64,000 bases of DNA. Origin: Cryobacterium breve (GTDB lineage Bacteria > Actinomycetota > Actinomycetes > Actinomycetales > Microbacteriaceae). Location: NCBI RefSeq assembly GCF_027594785.1, contig NZ_CP075584.1:1798001-1862000 (forward strand), given 5' to 3'. The first letter of the stretch is position 1; each line of letters begins with the position of its first letter. Shown here piece by piece: positions 31,682 through 40,257 of the stretch. The notes under the pieces were generated by a model. It saw only the letters and a list, made by a program, of their open reading frames with translations. It did not search any database and had not been told where the DNA came from. A program made the position numbers and the translations under genes.

Positions 31682-31749
31682 CGAAACGCAGGACCACACC
31701 GCCGCTGAGGCTGTCACAGCCTCAGGGACCCGCTCATCCTGCGTTTTCG
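31682..31749. repeat. Palindromic repeat family D, copy 2 (68 nt)
   Basis: Same nested structure and orientation as copy 1: outer CGAAACGCAGGA with TCCTGCGTTTTCG, inner CTGAGGCTGT-C-ACAGCCTCAG. It lies 56 nt past the stop of MFS copy B, so each of two successive genes is followed by one copy. Confidence 0.9.
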
Positions 31750-31804
31750 CGGCGAAGGCACCCACGTCAGGTCGTGAAACGGATGCCCGGCGCCGGCCAG
31801 GGGT

Positions 31805-33064
31805 TCAGGCCGCGTCGAGGGTTCCGAGCGAGCGCGGCCGGACGAGGGTCCACAGTACGACGATCGAGACGACGGCTGTCACGCCCATCACCGCCGACAT
31901 CGGCACGGCGGTGCCCACGCCGAGCAGTCCCACGATCGGGGAGATCAGCCCCGCGACCCCGAAGTTGGCCGCTCCGAGCAGCGACGCAGCGGTCCCGGCC
32001 TCGTGACCGTGCGCATCCAGTGCGATCACCTGCGCCGATGGGAAGGTGAAGCCGCACGCGGCGATGAACACCCAGAGCGGCACGAGGGTGCCCCAGAGGC
32101 CGGCGCCGGCGCGGTCGAGCACCAGGATCGCCATCGCCGCCATGAACAGCACGATCGTCGAGACCGCGATGATCCACTGCGGGGCGACGTTGAAGCGGTG
32201 CATCAGCACCGAGGAGAGCTGCACGCCCGCGACGATGCCGAGCGAGTTCACCGCGAACAGCACTCCGTACTGTTGCGGGCTGAAGGAATACACCTGCTGG
32301 AACAGGAACGGCGAGGCCGAGAGATACGAGAACAGCCCGGTGAAGGTCATCGCTCCGATGATGGCCACCCCGACGAAGGTGCGGTCGCCGAGCACGGCCC
32401 GGTAGCGCTGGGCGAGCGTGTTGTGCCCGGAGGCGTGGCGTTCCCGAACGGGCAGGGTCTCGACGATCAGGAACGCGACCGCCACGACGACGACGACGCC
32501 ATAGCCGGCGAGCACCCAGAAGATGCCGCGCCAGCTCATCACGAGGAGGAGCTGGGACCCGATCACCGGGGCGAGCACGGGGGCGAGCCCGCTGACCAGG
32601 GCGAGCCGGGACAGCATCCGCACGAGCGGTTTGCCGCCGAACAGGTCGCGCACCATGGCGAGGGCGACGACCGCGCCCGCCGCCGCGCCGAAGCCCATCA
32701 AGACCCGGAAGACGCCGAGCCACACGATGTCCTGGGACAGCGCGGCACCGACGCTCGCCAGGATATGGAACCCGGTCGCGAGAAGCAGGGGCAGGCGGCG
32801 ACCGACCCGGTCGCTCCACGGCCCGACGACGAGCTGGCCGAAGCCGAAACCGATCATGGTTCCGGTCAGGGTGAGCTGGATGGCCGCCGCGGAGACGCCG
32901 AGTTCGCTCTCGAGCGTGGGGAACGCGGGCAGGTAGAGGTCGATCGTGAACGGGCCGAGCGCAGTGAGGGCTCCGAGCACGAGCACATAGACCAGGCGCT
33001 GCGGCCGGGTCAGGGCATCTCCCGGATGCCGGACGACGGAAATGGGGGCGGTGGCGGTGCTCAC
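31805..33064 (-). CDS. Bcr/CflA-type MFS drug efflux transporter (copy B)
   Basis: A 419-residue paralogue of the transporter at 28639-29916, with 12 membrane segments, LGPFTIDLYLPAFP in TM1 and GPWSDRVGRR as motif A. Start GTG 33064 (VSTATAPISVV) is chosen for alignment with copy A; the frame stays open further up into the ROK gene only because of indels and high GC. The gene order copy B, reductase, copy A on one strand suggests an old duplication. Confidence 0.92.
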   Translation of the reverse strand: MSTATAPISVVRHPGDALTRPQRLVYVLVLGALTALGPFTIDLYLPAFPTLESELGVSAAAIQLTLTGTMIGFGFGQLVVGPWSDRVGRRLPLLLATGFHILASVGAALSQDIVWLGVFRVLMGFGAAAGAVVALAMVRDLFGGKPLVRMLSRLALVSGLAPVLAPVIGSQLLLVMSWRGIFWVLAGYGVVVVVAVAFLIVETLPVRERHASGHNTLAQRYRAVLGDRTFVGVAIIGAMTFTGLFSYLSASPFLFQQVYSFSPQQYGVLFAVNSLGIVAGVQLSSVLMHRFNVAPQWIIAVSTIVLFMAAMAILVLDRAGAGLWGTLVPLWVFIAACGFTFPSAQVIALDAHGHEAGTAASLLGAANFGVAGLISPIVGLLGVGTAVPMSAVMGVTAVVSIVVLWTLVRPRSLGTLDAA

Positions 33065-33254
33065 GGCGGACGTGTCCTCACTGTGGGTGCTGGGGGCTGG
33101 CGCTGGGACGGATGCTGGGGCAGGCTGGACGGTCACCGTGCCTGTCGCGTGCCCGGGTGCACGCGACGAAAAGCACTCTCGCCCACTGGTGCCAAGGCGG
33201 TTGCCCCGCCGGCTATTCCCGCCGGGCCGAGACACGCCGGACGGACCGGACGGA

Positions 33255-34435
33255 TCAGTCGGTGACGCCGAATCCGTTCGGGTCGGCGAGGATTCCCTCG
33301 AACGCGAGGCTCCGCTGCGCCGATCATCAACAGGTTCGAACCCAGTTCCGCCGCGCTGATCCGCACGCTCCCGAAGGAGGACGGCAGCGACCAGGTGCCG
33401 ACGGCCGCGCGGAGGCGTTCCGGATCCGCGTTGAAGAGCGCGCCGAGGAAGCCGCCGAGCACGACGAGCCTGCGGGTTGAGGATGTTGATCGCCCCGCCG
33501 AGCGCGACCGCGAGGAAATCGAGCTGGCGGTGCACCTCGGCCTGGACCTCGGCGGACTCCGTCGCGAGCAGCGCCTGCTCGAGTTCGTCGGCGTCCGCAC
33601 CGGGGCCGGAGAGCCCGAGCACCGCGAGCAGTTCCGCCCGACTCACCTCGGCCTCGAGCGTCCCGGCGATCCCTGCGGAGTCGACGCGGTCGCTGCCGCT
33701 CACGCGGGTGTGGCCGAACTCGCCCGCGTAGCCCGCGACGCCGCCGACGGGCAGGCCGCCGACGATCATGCCGCCGCCGATGCCGCTCGCGCCGCCGTTC
33801 AGGTAGATCAGGTCGGTGATGCCCTTGCCCGCGCCGAAGTACTGCTCGGCGAGCGCCCCGAGGCTCGCGTCGTTTGCAGCGACGACGGGGAATCCGGTGG
33901 CGCGCTCGAGCATGTCGGTGAGCGGCTCGTCGACCCAGCCGAGATGCGGGGCGAGCCGCACGAGCCCGTCGTGCGCGCGCACGAGCCCCGGAACGGCGAC
34001 GCCGATGCCGACGACGCGGAACCGGGCCTCGAGTTCACCGCGCATCCCGTCGATGACGGCAGCGGCGATGTTCACGGCCTCCGTCGGGCTCGGGGTGTGT
34101 TCGGTCGGGTAGCGGATGCGGCGGTGCACGGTGCCGTCGAGGCCGACGATCCCGATCGTGACCGCATCGATCTCGGGGTTCACAGCGAGCGCGACGACCG
34201 CGGCGTCCACGTGCACGATGGGGCTCGGCCGGCCGACCTGGTTCGTCGAGTCCGGGTCCCGCTCCCCCGCAAGGCCGAGCTGGGCGAGCTCGCCGACGAG
34301 GGCGGCGATGGTCGACCGGTTCAGTCCGGTGAGGCGGGTCAGGTGGGCGCGGGAGGTGGGCCCGTTGCGGTGCACGAGGCGCAGGATGACCGACAGGTTG
34401 TGCCGACGGATGTCGTCGTGGTTGTTTCCCTGCAC
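33255..34435 (-). CDS. ROK-family repressor, XylR-like (two frameshifts)
   Basis: After correction, 392 residues, normal for ROK repressors. An N-terminal winged helix (SVILRLVHRNGPTSRAHLTR, LTGLNRSTIAALVGELAQLG) precedes the ROK kinase-like sugar-binding domain (VGIGVAVPGLV, NDASLGALAEQYFGAG, GGGMIVGG, GYAGEFGH). The zinc-binding CXCG motif of many ROK proteins is absent (SGSDRVDSAG stands in its place). Two extra bases break the frame, at 33469-33470 and at 33308-33309, both in GAGCTS read as GAGCCTS. GTG 34435 has GGAGGAG upstream. It lies 55 bp after the ABC permease gene, in one operon with it, and probably binds the TWTGTY-N8-CAACAWA sites in this window. Confidence 0.88.
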
Positions 34436-34489
34436 CTGGTACTCCTCCGGCCGCGCGTGTTGCACAAGGCTACCGCCCGCGCCCCGGGG

Positions 34490-35677
34490 TCAGCGTCCGC
34501 CGCTGCGCCGCTTGTTGAAGATGTCGAACGCGACCGCGAGCAGGAGGACGAGACCCTTGATGGCCATCTGCCACGCGGCATCCACCGAGAGGATCGAGAG
34601 CCCCATGTTCAGGACGCCCATCACGAGGCCACCGACGATGGCTCCGACGACCGTTCCCACGCCGCCCTGCACGGCTGCGCCGCCGATGAAGACCGCGGCG
34701 ATGGCGTCCAGTTCGTAGTTCTGCCCCGCCGATGCCACGGCGCCGCCTGCCCGGGCGGTGCTGTCCACGCCGGCCAGTCCGGCGAGCACGCCCATGTTGA
34801 CAAACACGTAGAAGTTGACCCACCTGGTCTTCACGCCGCTCATCATGGCGGCGAAGAGGTTGCCGCCGATCGCGTAGACGTGACGGCCGAAGACGGTCTG
34901 GTTCAGCATGAACGTATAGCCGAGAATCAGGACCGCGAGGATGATCAGGATGATCGGGGTGCCGCGATAGCCGGAGAGAAGCCAGGCCAGCCACATGATC
35001 GCGATGACCGCGATACCGGACTTGACGGCCATCTGCACGATGGACTCCATCGGGAGCTCGAGGCGCCGCAGGGTCGCGCGGGTGCGCAGCTGCTGCGCGA
35101 CAAGGGCGATGCAGGTGATGGCGCCGAGGGCGAGAGTCAGCACGTCCCGTCCGCCGAGCTCACCCAGGACGCCCGGCAACCACCCGGCGCCGATCGCCGT
35201 GAACGAGTCGGGCAGCCCGCTGATCGTTCCTCCGGTCAGCAGCACGAGGGTGAGACCGCGGAAGATCAGCATGCCGGCGAGGGTCACGATGAAGGCGGGG
35301 ATGCCGACGAAGGCGATCCAGAAGCCCTGCCAGGCGCCGACGACCGCACCCACGACGAGGGCGAGCAACACGGCCGCCCACCACGGGAAGCCCCATTGGT
35401 TCGTCGCGATGGCCGAGACGGCTCCGACCATGGCGACGACGGAACCGACCGAGAGGTCGATGTGGCCGGCGATGATCACGACGACCATGCCGATCGCGAG
35501 GATCAACACGTAGGCGTTCTGCTGGATCAGGTTGTTCACGTTTCCGGGCAGCAACAGGCGGCCCTTCGTGAGCACTTCGAACAGAACGATGATGACGACG
35601 AGCGCGGCGAGGATGCCGTACTGACGGAAGTTGATGGCCAGCCGGGGCTTGCGCGTGGCTGGGGTGGTGGTGGTCAT
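34490..35677 (-). CDS. Monosaccharide ABC transporter permease, XylH/GguB type
   Basis: A 395-residue permease of the ribose/xylose (CUT2) class with about ten membrane segments. Signatures are AGHIDLSVGSVVAMVGA and GIPAFIVTLAGMLIFRGL, plus FGRHVYAIGGNLFAA near the C-terminus. It partners with the two-domain ATPase 6 bp upstream and the periplasmic-type lipoprotein at 37331. The substrate is probably xylose or several pentoses and hexoses, as in GguAB-ChvE systems. Confidence 0.93.
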   Translation of the reverse strand: MTTTTPATRKPRLAINFRQYGILAALVVIIVLFEVLTKGRLLLPGNVNNLIQQNAYVLILAIGMVVVIIAGHIDLSVGSVVAMVGAVSAIATNQWGFPWWAAVLLALVVGAVVGAWQGFWIAFVGIPAFIVTLAGMLIFRGLTLVLLTGGTISGLPDSFTAIGAGWLPGVLGELGGRDVLTLALGAITCIALVAQQLRTRATLRRLELPMESIVQMAVKSGIAVIAIMWLAWLLSGYRGTPIILIILAVLILGYTFMLNQTVFGRHVYAIGGNLFAAMMSGVKTRWVNFYVFVNMGVLAGLAGVDSTARAGGAVASAGQNYELDAIAAVFIGGAAVQGGVGTVVGAIVGGLVMGVLNMGLSILSVDAAWQMAIKGLVLLLAVAFDIFNKRRSGGR

Positions 35678-35683
35678 TGCGGT

Positions 35684-37213
35684 CTAGTCCTTTCCCGCAG
35701 TCATGAGGTGCATGAGGCTTTCCTGGGTGGCATCCTTCGCGGCGACTTCGCCGGTGATGCGACCCTCGGAGATCGCGTAGATGCGATCGGAGATGCCGAG
35801 AAGCTCCGGTAGTTCGGAGGAGATGACGACGACGGCCTTGCCTGCCGCCGCGAGCTCGTTGATGATGCCGTAGATCTCGTACTTGGCGCCGACGTCGATG
35901 CCTCGGGTCGGTTCGTCGAGGAAGAGCACGTCTGGACCGGTAAAGACCCACTTCGACAGCACGACCTTCTGCTGGTTGCCGCCGGAGAGCTGCCCGGTGA
36001 TCGACGAAACGCTCGGCGCCTTGATGTTCATCCGCCTGCGGTAGTCGTCCGCGACCTTGTACTCGCGGTGGCGGTCGATCACGCCGAACCTGGCCAGGGT
36101 CGCCAGCGCCGCGGCCGAGACGTTCACCGTGATATCGCCGATCAGGTTGAGCCCGTATTTCTTGCGGTCTTCCGTCGCGTACGCGATCCCGTTGCGGATG
36201 GCCTCGTCGACCGTGCGCACCGAGATCTCCGTGCCGTTCTTGAAGACCCGGCCGGTGATGTTCGTGCCGTACGAGCGTCCGAAGATGCTCATGGCGAGTT
36301 CGGTACGGCCGGCGCCCATCAGCCCGGCGAAGCCGACGACCTCGCCGGCGTGCACGGTGAACGAGGCGTTGTCGACGACCTTCCTGCTCGTGTCGACCGG
36401 GTGGTACGCGTTCCAGTGCTCGACCCGGAGGATCTCTGCGCCGATCTTCGGGTCCCGGGGCGGGAACATGCTGTTGAGGTCTCGACCGACCATCGAGCGG
36501 ATGATGCGGGCCTGGGTCGCGTCCGGACCGTGCATGTCGATCGTCTCGATCGTCTTGCCGTCCCGGATCACGGTGACCGTGTCCGCGATCCGACGGATCT
36601 CCTTGAGTTTGTGGGAGATGATGATGCTCGTGATGCCCTGGCCACGGAGGTGCTCGATCAGGTCGAGCAGGTGGTCGGAGTCTTCGTCGTTGAGTGCCGC
36701 GGTCGGTTCGTCGAGGATGAGCAGCTTGACCCGCTTCGACAGCGCTTTCGCGATCTCCACGAGCTGCTGCTTGCCGACGCCCAGCTCGAGCACCTTCGTG
36801 GCCGGGTTCTCGTCGAGACCGACCCGGGCGAGCAGGCTCGCGGCTTCGAGGTTGGTCTTGTTCCAGTCGATGACGCCGCGGGTGGCGTTCTCGTTGCCGA
36901 GGAAGATGTTCTCCGCGATCGAGAGGTAGGGGCTGAGCGCGAGTTCCTGGTGGATGATGACGATCCCGACCGCTTCGCTGTCGTTGATCGACCTGAACTG
37001 GGCCTCTTCCCCCTCGAATTCGATCGTGCCGGTGTAGCTGCCGTGCGGGTAGACGCCGCTCAGCACCTTCATCAGCGTCGACTTGCCTGCGCCGTTCTCG
37101 CCGCAGATTCCGTGGACCTTTCCGCGCTCGACTTCGAGGGTGACCGAGTCGAGGGCTTTGACCCCGCTGAAATCTTTCCCGATGTCGATCATCCGAAGAA
37201 TCGGACCGTTCAT
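35684..37213 (-). CDS. Monosaccharide ABC transporter ATPase, XylG/GguA type
   Basis: A 509-residue fused double ATPase of the CUT2 class. The first domain has Walker [10 protein letters not shown] (about 39-47), signature [15 protein letters not shown] and Walker [12 protein letters not shown]. The second has the usual degenerate Walker A ([10 protein letters not shown]), signature [14 protein letters not shown] and Walker [16 protein letters not shown] 37213 is chosen because the family begins with about 8 residues before the first beta strand. Confidence 0.95.
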   Translation of the reverse strand: MNGPILRMIDIGKDFSGVKALDSVTLEVERGKVHGICGENGAGKSTLMKVLSGVYPHGSYTGTIEFEGEEAQFRSINDSEAVGIVIIHQELALSPYLSIAENIFLGNENATRGVIDWNKTNLEAASLLARVGLDENPATKVLELGVGKQQLVEIAKALSKRVKLLILDEPTAALNDEDSDHLLDLIEHLRGQGITSIIISHKLKEIRRIADTVTVIRDGKTIETIDMHGPDATQARIIRSMVGRDLNSMFPPRDPKIGAEILRVEHWNAYHPVDTSRKVVDNASFTVHAGEVVGFAGLMGAGRTELAMSIFGRSYGTNITGRVFKNGTEISVRTVDEAIRNGIAYATEDRKKYGLNLIGDITVNVSAAALATLARFGVIDRHREYKVADDYRRRMNIKAPSVSSITGQLSGGNQQKVVLSKWVFTGPDVLFLDEPTRGIDVGAKYEIYGIINELAAAGKAVVVISSELPELLGISDRIYAISEGRITGEVAAKDATQESLMHLMTAGKD

Positions 37214-37260
37214 GTGTGTCGCTCCTGTCAGCGAATTCGTCGTTCGGGTGCGTACGGACC

Positions 37261-37297
37261 GCGGTGGTGGCGAAGCCCAGGGGCCCGCCACCACCGC
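37261..37297 (-). terminator. Hairpin between binding protein and ATPase genes
   Basis: Perfect 12-bp arms GCGGTGGTGGCG (37261-37272) and CGCCACCACCGC (37286-37297), 33 nt past the binding-protein stop. Probably a partial terminator or mRNA-stabilising hairpin. Confidence 0.7.
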
Positions 37298-37330
37298 AGT
37301 CGATGCGGAATTCGGTTTCTTCGGTACGGC

Positions 37331-38452
37331 TTAGAGGCCGACGTCCGAAGCCTTGATGAACCCGGAATCGATGAGCTTCGTCTGCACGAGGTCCTTCGTG
37401 ACGACCTCAGGGGCCAGCAGGTAGGACGGGACGACCTTCTTGCCGTTGTCGTACGTCTTGGTGTCGTTGACCTCGACCGTTGTGCCGGCCGCGATCGACT
37501 GGATCATCGTGAAGACCTGGGCGCCGAGGGTACGGGTGTCCTTCCAGACCGTCATCGACTGCGTGCCCGCGAGGATGGCCTTGACGTTCGCCTTGTCCGC
37601 GTCCTGGCCCGTGATGATCGGGTAGTCGGTGCCGGCGGTGTAGCCGGCCGACTTCAGGGATGCTTCGATGCCGACCGCGAGGCTGTCGTTCGGGGAGAGA
37701 ACGACGTTGACCTTGGCGCCGTTGCCGTAGAACGAGGAGAGCCGGTTGTCCATCTCGGCCTGGGCCTTGTCAGACGCCCAGCCCTGGATGCCGATGGTGG
37801 TCCACGCGTCGTTCGTCTTCGGAGCCTTGCCGCTCGGGACGACCAGCTTGCCGCTCTCAACGTAGGGAAGAAGCACGTCCCACGCGCCGGAGAAGAAGAA
37901 CTTCGCGTTGTTGTCGTCGGGGCTGCCGGCGAAGGGCTCGAGGTTGAACGGACCCTTGCCGTCCTTGAGGCCGAGTTCCTTCTCGATGAACTGGCCCTGG
38001 AGCTGACCGACCTTGTAGTTGTCGAACGTCGCGTAGTAGTCGACGTCTGCGGTGCCGTTGATCAGGCGGTCATAGGCGATGACCGTGGCGTCCTGCTTCT
38101 TCGCATCGGCGAGGGCCGGTGCGAGAACCTTGCCGTCGATCGCGGCGACGACGAGGATCTTGGCCCCGCCGGCGACCTGGTTCTGGATCTGGCTGATCTG
38201 CTGGTCGGTCTTGTTGTCGGCGTACTGAAGGTCGACGGTGCAGCCGGCCCCTTCGAGCTTGGTCTTGAGGCCTTCGCCGTCGTTGATCCAGCGCTCGAGG
38301 CTTCTCGTCGGCATCGAGATGCCGACGTTGCAGTCCGCGATTGCTGCTGTGGTGCTTCCGGTCCCTGATGTGGTGGCCGTTGAACACGCCGCGAGCGAGA
38401 GCGCAACGGCCCCCGTAGCGACAATCGTGAACAGCCTCTTGGTTTTCGTCAT
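37331..38452 (-). CDS. Sugar-binding lipoprotein, XylF/ChvE type
   Basis: A 373-residue CUT2-class binding protein. The lipoprotein signal ends at LAAC (about residue 23). Mature features are VGISMPTRSLERWINDGEGLK, QYADNKTDQQISQIQNQVAGG and YDRLINGTADVDYYATFDNYKVG, which match ChvE/XylF. The ATG at 38452 gives a normal signal peptide. First gene of xylF-G-H-xylR; the likely operator lies about 100 bp upstream. Confidence 0.93.
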   Translation of the reverse strand: MTKTKRLFTIVATGAVALSLAACSTATTSGTGSTTAAIADCNVGISMPTRSLERWINDGEGLKTKLEGAGCTVDLQYADNKTDQQISQIQNQVAGGAKILVVAAIDGKVLAPALADAKKQDATVIAYDRLINGTADVDYYATFDNYKVGQLQGQFIEKELGLKDGKGPFNLEPFAGSPDDNNAKFFFSGAWDVLLPYVESGKLVVPSGKAPKTNDAWTTIGIQGWASDKAQAEMDNRLSSFYGNGAKVNVVLSPNDSLAVGIEASLKSAGYTAGTDYPIITGQDADKANVKAILAGTQSMTVWKDTRTLGAQVFTMIQSIAAGTTVEVNDTKTYDNGKKVVPSYLLAPEVVTKDLVQTKLIDSGFIKASDVGL

Positions 38453-38552
38453 GATCTGCTTTCTGCTCTGAATGCTGTGATCGCACGAGGAGGCGGCAGG
38501 AAAACCACCATTACCCCCTTGTAACGCTGTCATCAACTCCACGACACGCGCT

Positions 38553-38573
38553 TATGTTGACGCATCCAACATA
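38553..38573. promoter_or_regulatory. Putative XylR (ROK) operator upstream of the xylose transporter
   Basis: TATGTT-N8-CAACATA inverted repeat (38553-38558 and 38567-38573). The same half-sites with identical 8-nt spacing occur upstream of three other sugar operons (46130, 50263, 55979). Confidence 0.72.
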
Positions 38574-38681
38574 TACCAGGATTCAGGCCCGAGTCACCCC
38601 CTTTTTCGAGCAAGGGGCGCAGATCTGCCAATTGAAACGTAATAATTCCGGGCCGGAACGGAATTTGTTGCCCACAACCGC

Positions 38682-38705
38682 AAAACCGTGCGTCTGCACG
38701 GTTTT
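38682..38705. terminator. Bidirectional Rho-independent terminator
   Basis: Perfect 10-bp stem AAAACCGTGC / GCACGGTTTT with loop GTCT. The A and T runs at the ends make it work in both directions; its likely role is to end the GH31-GH1 operon on the minus strand. Confidence 0.85.
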
Positions 38706-38745
38706 CCCGGCGCACCAGAGGAGCATTCCCGTGCGCGCCACTAGC

Positions 38746-38781
38746 GCCGCTTCGCGCCAGGCATGCCTGGCGCGAAGCGGC
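38746..38781. repeat. 36-bp perfect palindrome downstream of the GH1 gene
   Basis: Arms of 18 nt meet at GCATGC without any loop or mismatch (left arm begins GCCGCTTCGCGCCAGGC). It lies 30 nt past the GH1 stop. As RNA it would form a hairpin with an apical loop of a few bases, so a second terminator is plausible. The remainder of the 359-bp stretch 38453-38811 holds the operator and the terminator at 38682, and no gene. Confidence 0.85.
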
Positions 38782-38811
38782 GGAGGAGGCGCGCCGGCCC
38801 GGATGCGCGCC

Positions 38812-40257
38812 TCAGGCGGCGGGGATGATTCCCGTGGCGACGAGCTTCGCGTACCAGAGCGCGCTGTCCTTGGGGGTGCGCACCTCGGTGTCGTAGTCCA
38901 CGTAGACGATGCCGAATCGCTTCGAGTAGCCGTATGCCCATTCGAAGTTGTCCATGAACGACCAGACCTGGTACCCGCGCAGGTCGACGCCGCGTGCGAG
39001 CGCCCGGTGCGCAGCGGTGAAGTGCCGCTGCAGGTAGTCGGTGCGCAGCGGGTCGTGCACGGCGGGACCGTCCGCCTCCTGCACGAGGGTGTCCGGGAAG
39101 GCGGCGCCGTTCTCGGTGATCATGAGCGGCTGGTCCGGGAATTCCTCGCTGAGGGACACGAGCAGTTCCTCGAGGCCCGCGGGCTCGATGTTCCAGCCCA
39201 TGTCGGTGTACGGGCCGGCCTGCTGCACGAATTCGACCCGGTCGGCGCCGGGCCAGGGAGAGCCGGCGGCGTCCTTGTGGCCGTCGGCGTTCTGGCGCGG
39301 GGTCTCGCCGTCCCAGAGCCGCACGAGATTGGTCGAGTAGTAGTTGACGCCGAGCACGTCGATCGGCTGGTGGATGATCTCGGTGTCGCCCGGCCGCACG
39401 AAGGACCAGTCGGTGATCGCGGCGGTGTCGGCGAGGACATCCGCCGGGTATTCGCCCTTCAGGAGCGGGCCGAGGAAAACCCGGTTGCCGAGGCCGTCGA
39501 TCTGCCGAACGGCCTCTGGCCCGCCGGCGCCCTCTCCGCGCACGACGTGCAGGTTGAGGGTGATCGAGAAGTCCGGGTCGTTCGTGACGACCTTCCTGAG
39601 TTCCGTGATCGCGAGCCCGTGGGCGAGGTTGAGGTGGTGAACCGCGGTCAACGCCTCCGCACCATCGGTGCGACCTGGCGCGTGCGCCCCGGAGCCGTAG
39701 CCGAGATACGCGGAGCACCACGGCTCGTTGAGCGTCGTCCAGGTGTCGATCCGGTCGCCGAGAGCCGCGCCCATGATCCGCGCGTACTCGGCGAACGCGT
39801 ACGCGGTCTCGCGGTTGGTCCAGCCTCCCTCGTCCTCCAGGGCCTGCGGCAGGTCCCAGTGGTAGAGCGTCGCGATCGGTCGGATGCCGCGCTCGAGCAG
39901 CCCGTCGACGAGCCGCTCGTAGAACGCGAGGCCCTTCTCGTTGACCGGGCCGCGCCCGGTGGGCTGGATCCGCGACCAGGAGATCGAGAACCGGTACGCG
40001 TGCAGGCCGAGCCGCTGCATCAGGTCGAGGTCTTCCTCGAGGTGGTGATAGTGGTCGCTCGCCTTGTCCCCGGTGTCGCCGTCCAGGACCGCGCCCGGCG
40101 TGTGGCTGAAGGTGTCCCAGATCGACGGCCCCCGACCGTCCTCGTCGGCGGCGCCCTCGATCTGGTACGCGGCCGTCGCCGAACCGAAGATGAACCCGTC
40201 CGGGAATTGCAGTCCCGAGTCGCGGTAGTCGGGGTTGCCCTGGCGGGAATCGGTCAT
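38812..40257 (-). CDS. Beta-glucosidase, GH1
   Basis: A 481-residue intracellular GH1 enzyme. The N-terminal signature [15 protein letters not shown], acid/base E178 in TLNEPW and nucleophile E382 in ITENGAA are present. ATG 40257 overlaps the stop of the GH31 gene (ATGA). Coupled to an alpha-xylosidase, it probably completes hydrolysis of xyloglucan- or cello-type oligosaccharides to glucose. Two hairpins downstream end the operon. Confidence 0.95.
   Translation of the reverse strand: MTDSRQGNPDYRDSGLQFPDGFIFGSATAAYQIEGAADEDGRGPSIWDTFSHTPGAVLDGDTGDKASDHYHHLEEDLDLMQRLGLHAYRFSISWSRIQPTGRGPVNEKGLAFYERLVDGLLERGIRPIATLYHWDLPQALEDEGGWTNRETAYAFAEYARIMGAALGDRIDTWTTLNEPWCSAYLGYGSGAHAPGRTDGAEALTAVHHLNLAHGLAITELRKVVTNDPDFSITLNLHVVRGEGAGGPEAVRQIDGLGNRVFLGPLLKGEYPADVLADTAAITDWSFVRPGDTEIIHQPIDVLGVNYYSTNLVRLWDGETPRQNADGHKDAAGSPWPGADRVEFVQQAGPYTDMGWNIEPAGLEELLVSLSEEFPDQPLMITENGAAFPDTLVQEADGPAVHDPLRTDYLQRHFTAAHRALARGVDLRGYQVWSFMDNFEWAYGYSKRFGIVYVDYDTEVRTPKDSALWYAKLVATGIIPAA

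Noticed and set aside
31805-34465. Apparent fusion of a ROK repressor with an MFS transporter in one frame
   Set aside because: The two indels in the ROK gene shift the frame so that its true end at 33255 is missed. The MFS has its own start at 33064.
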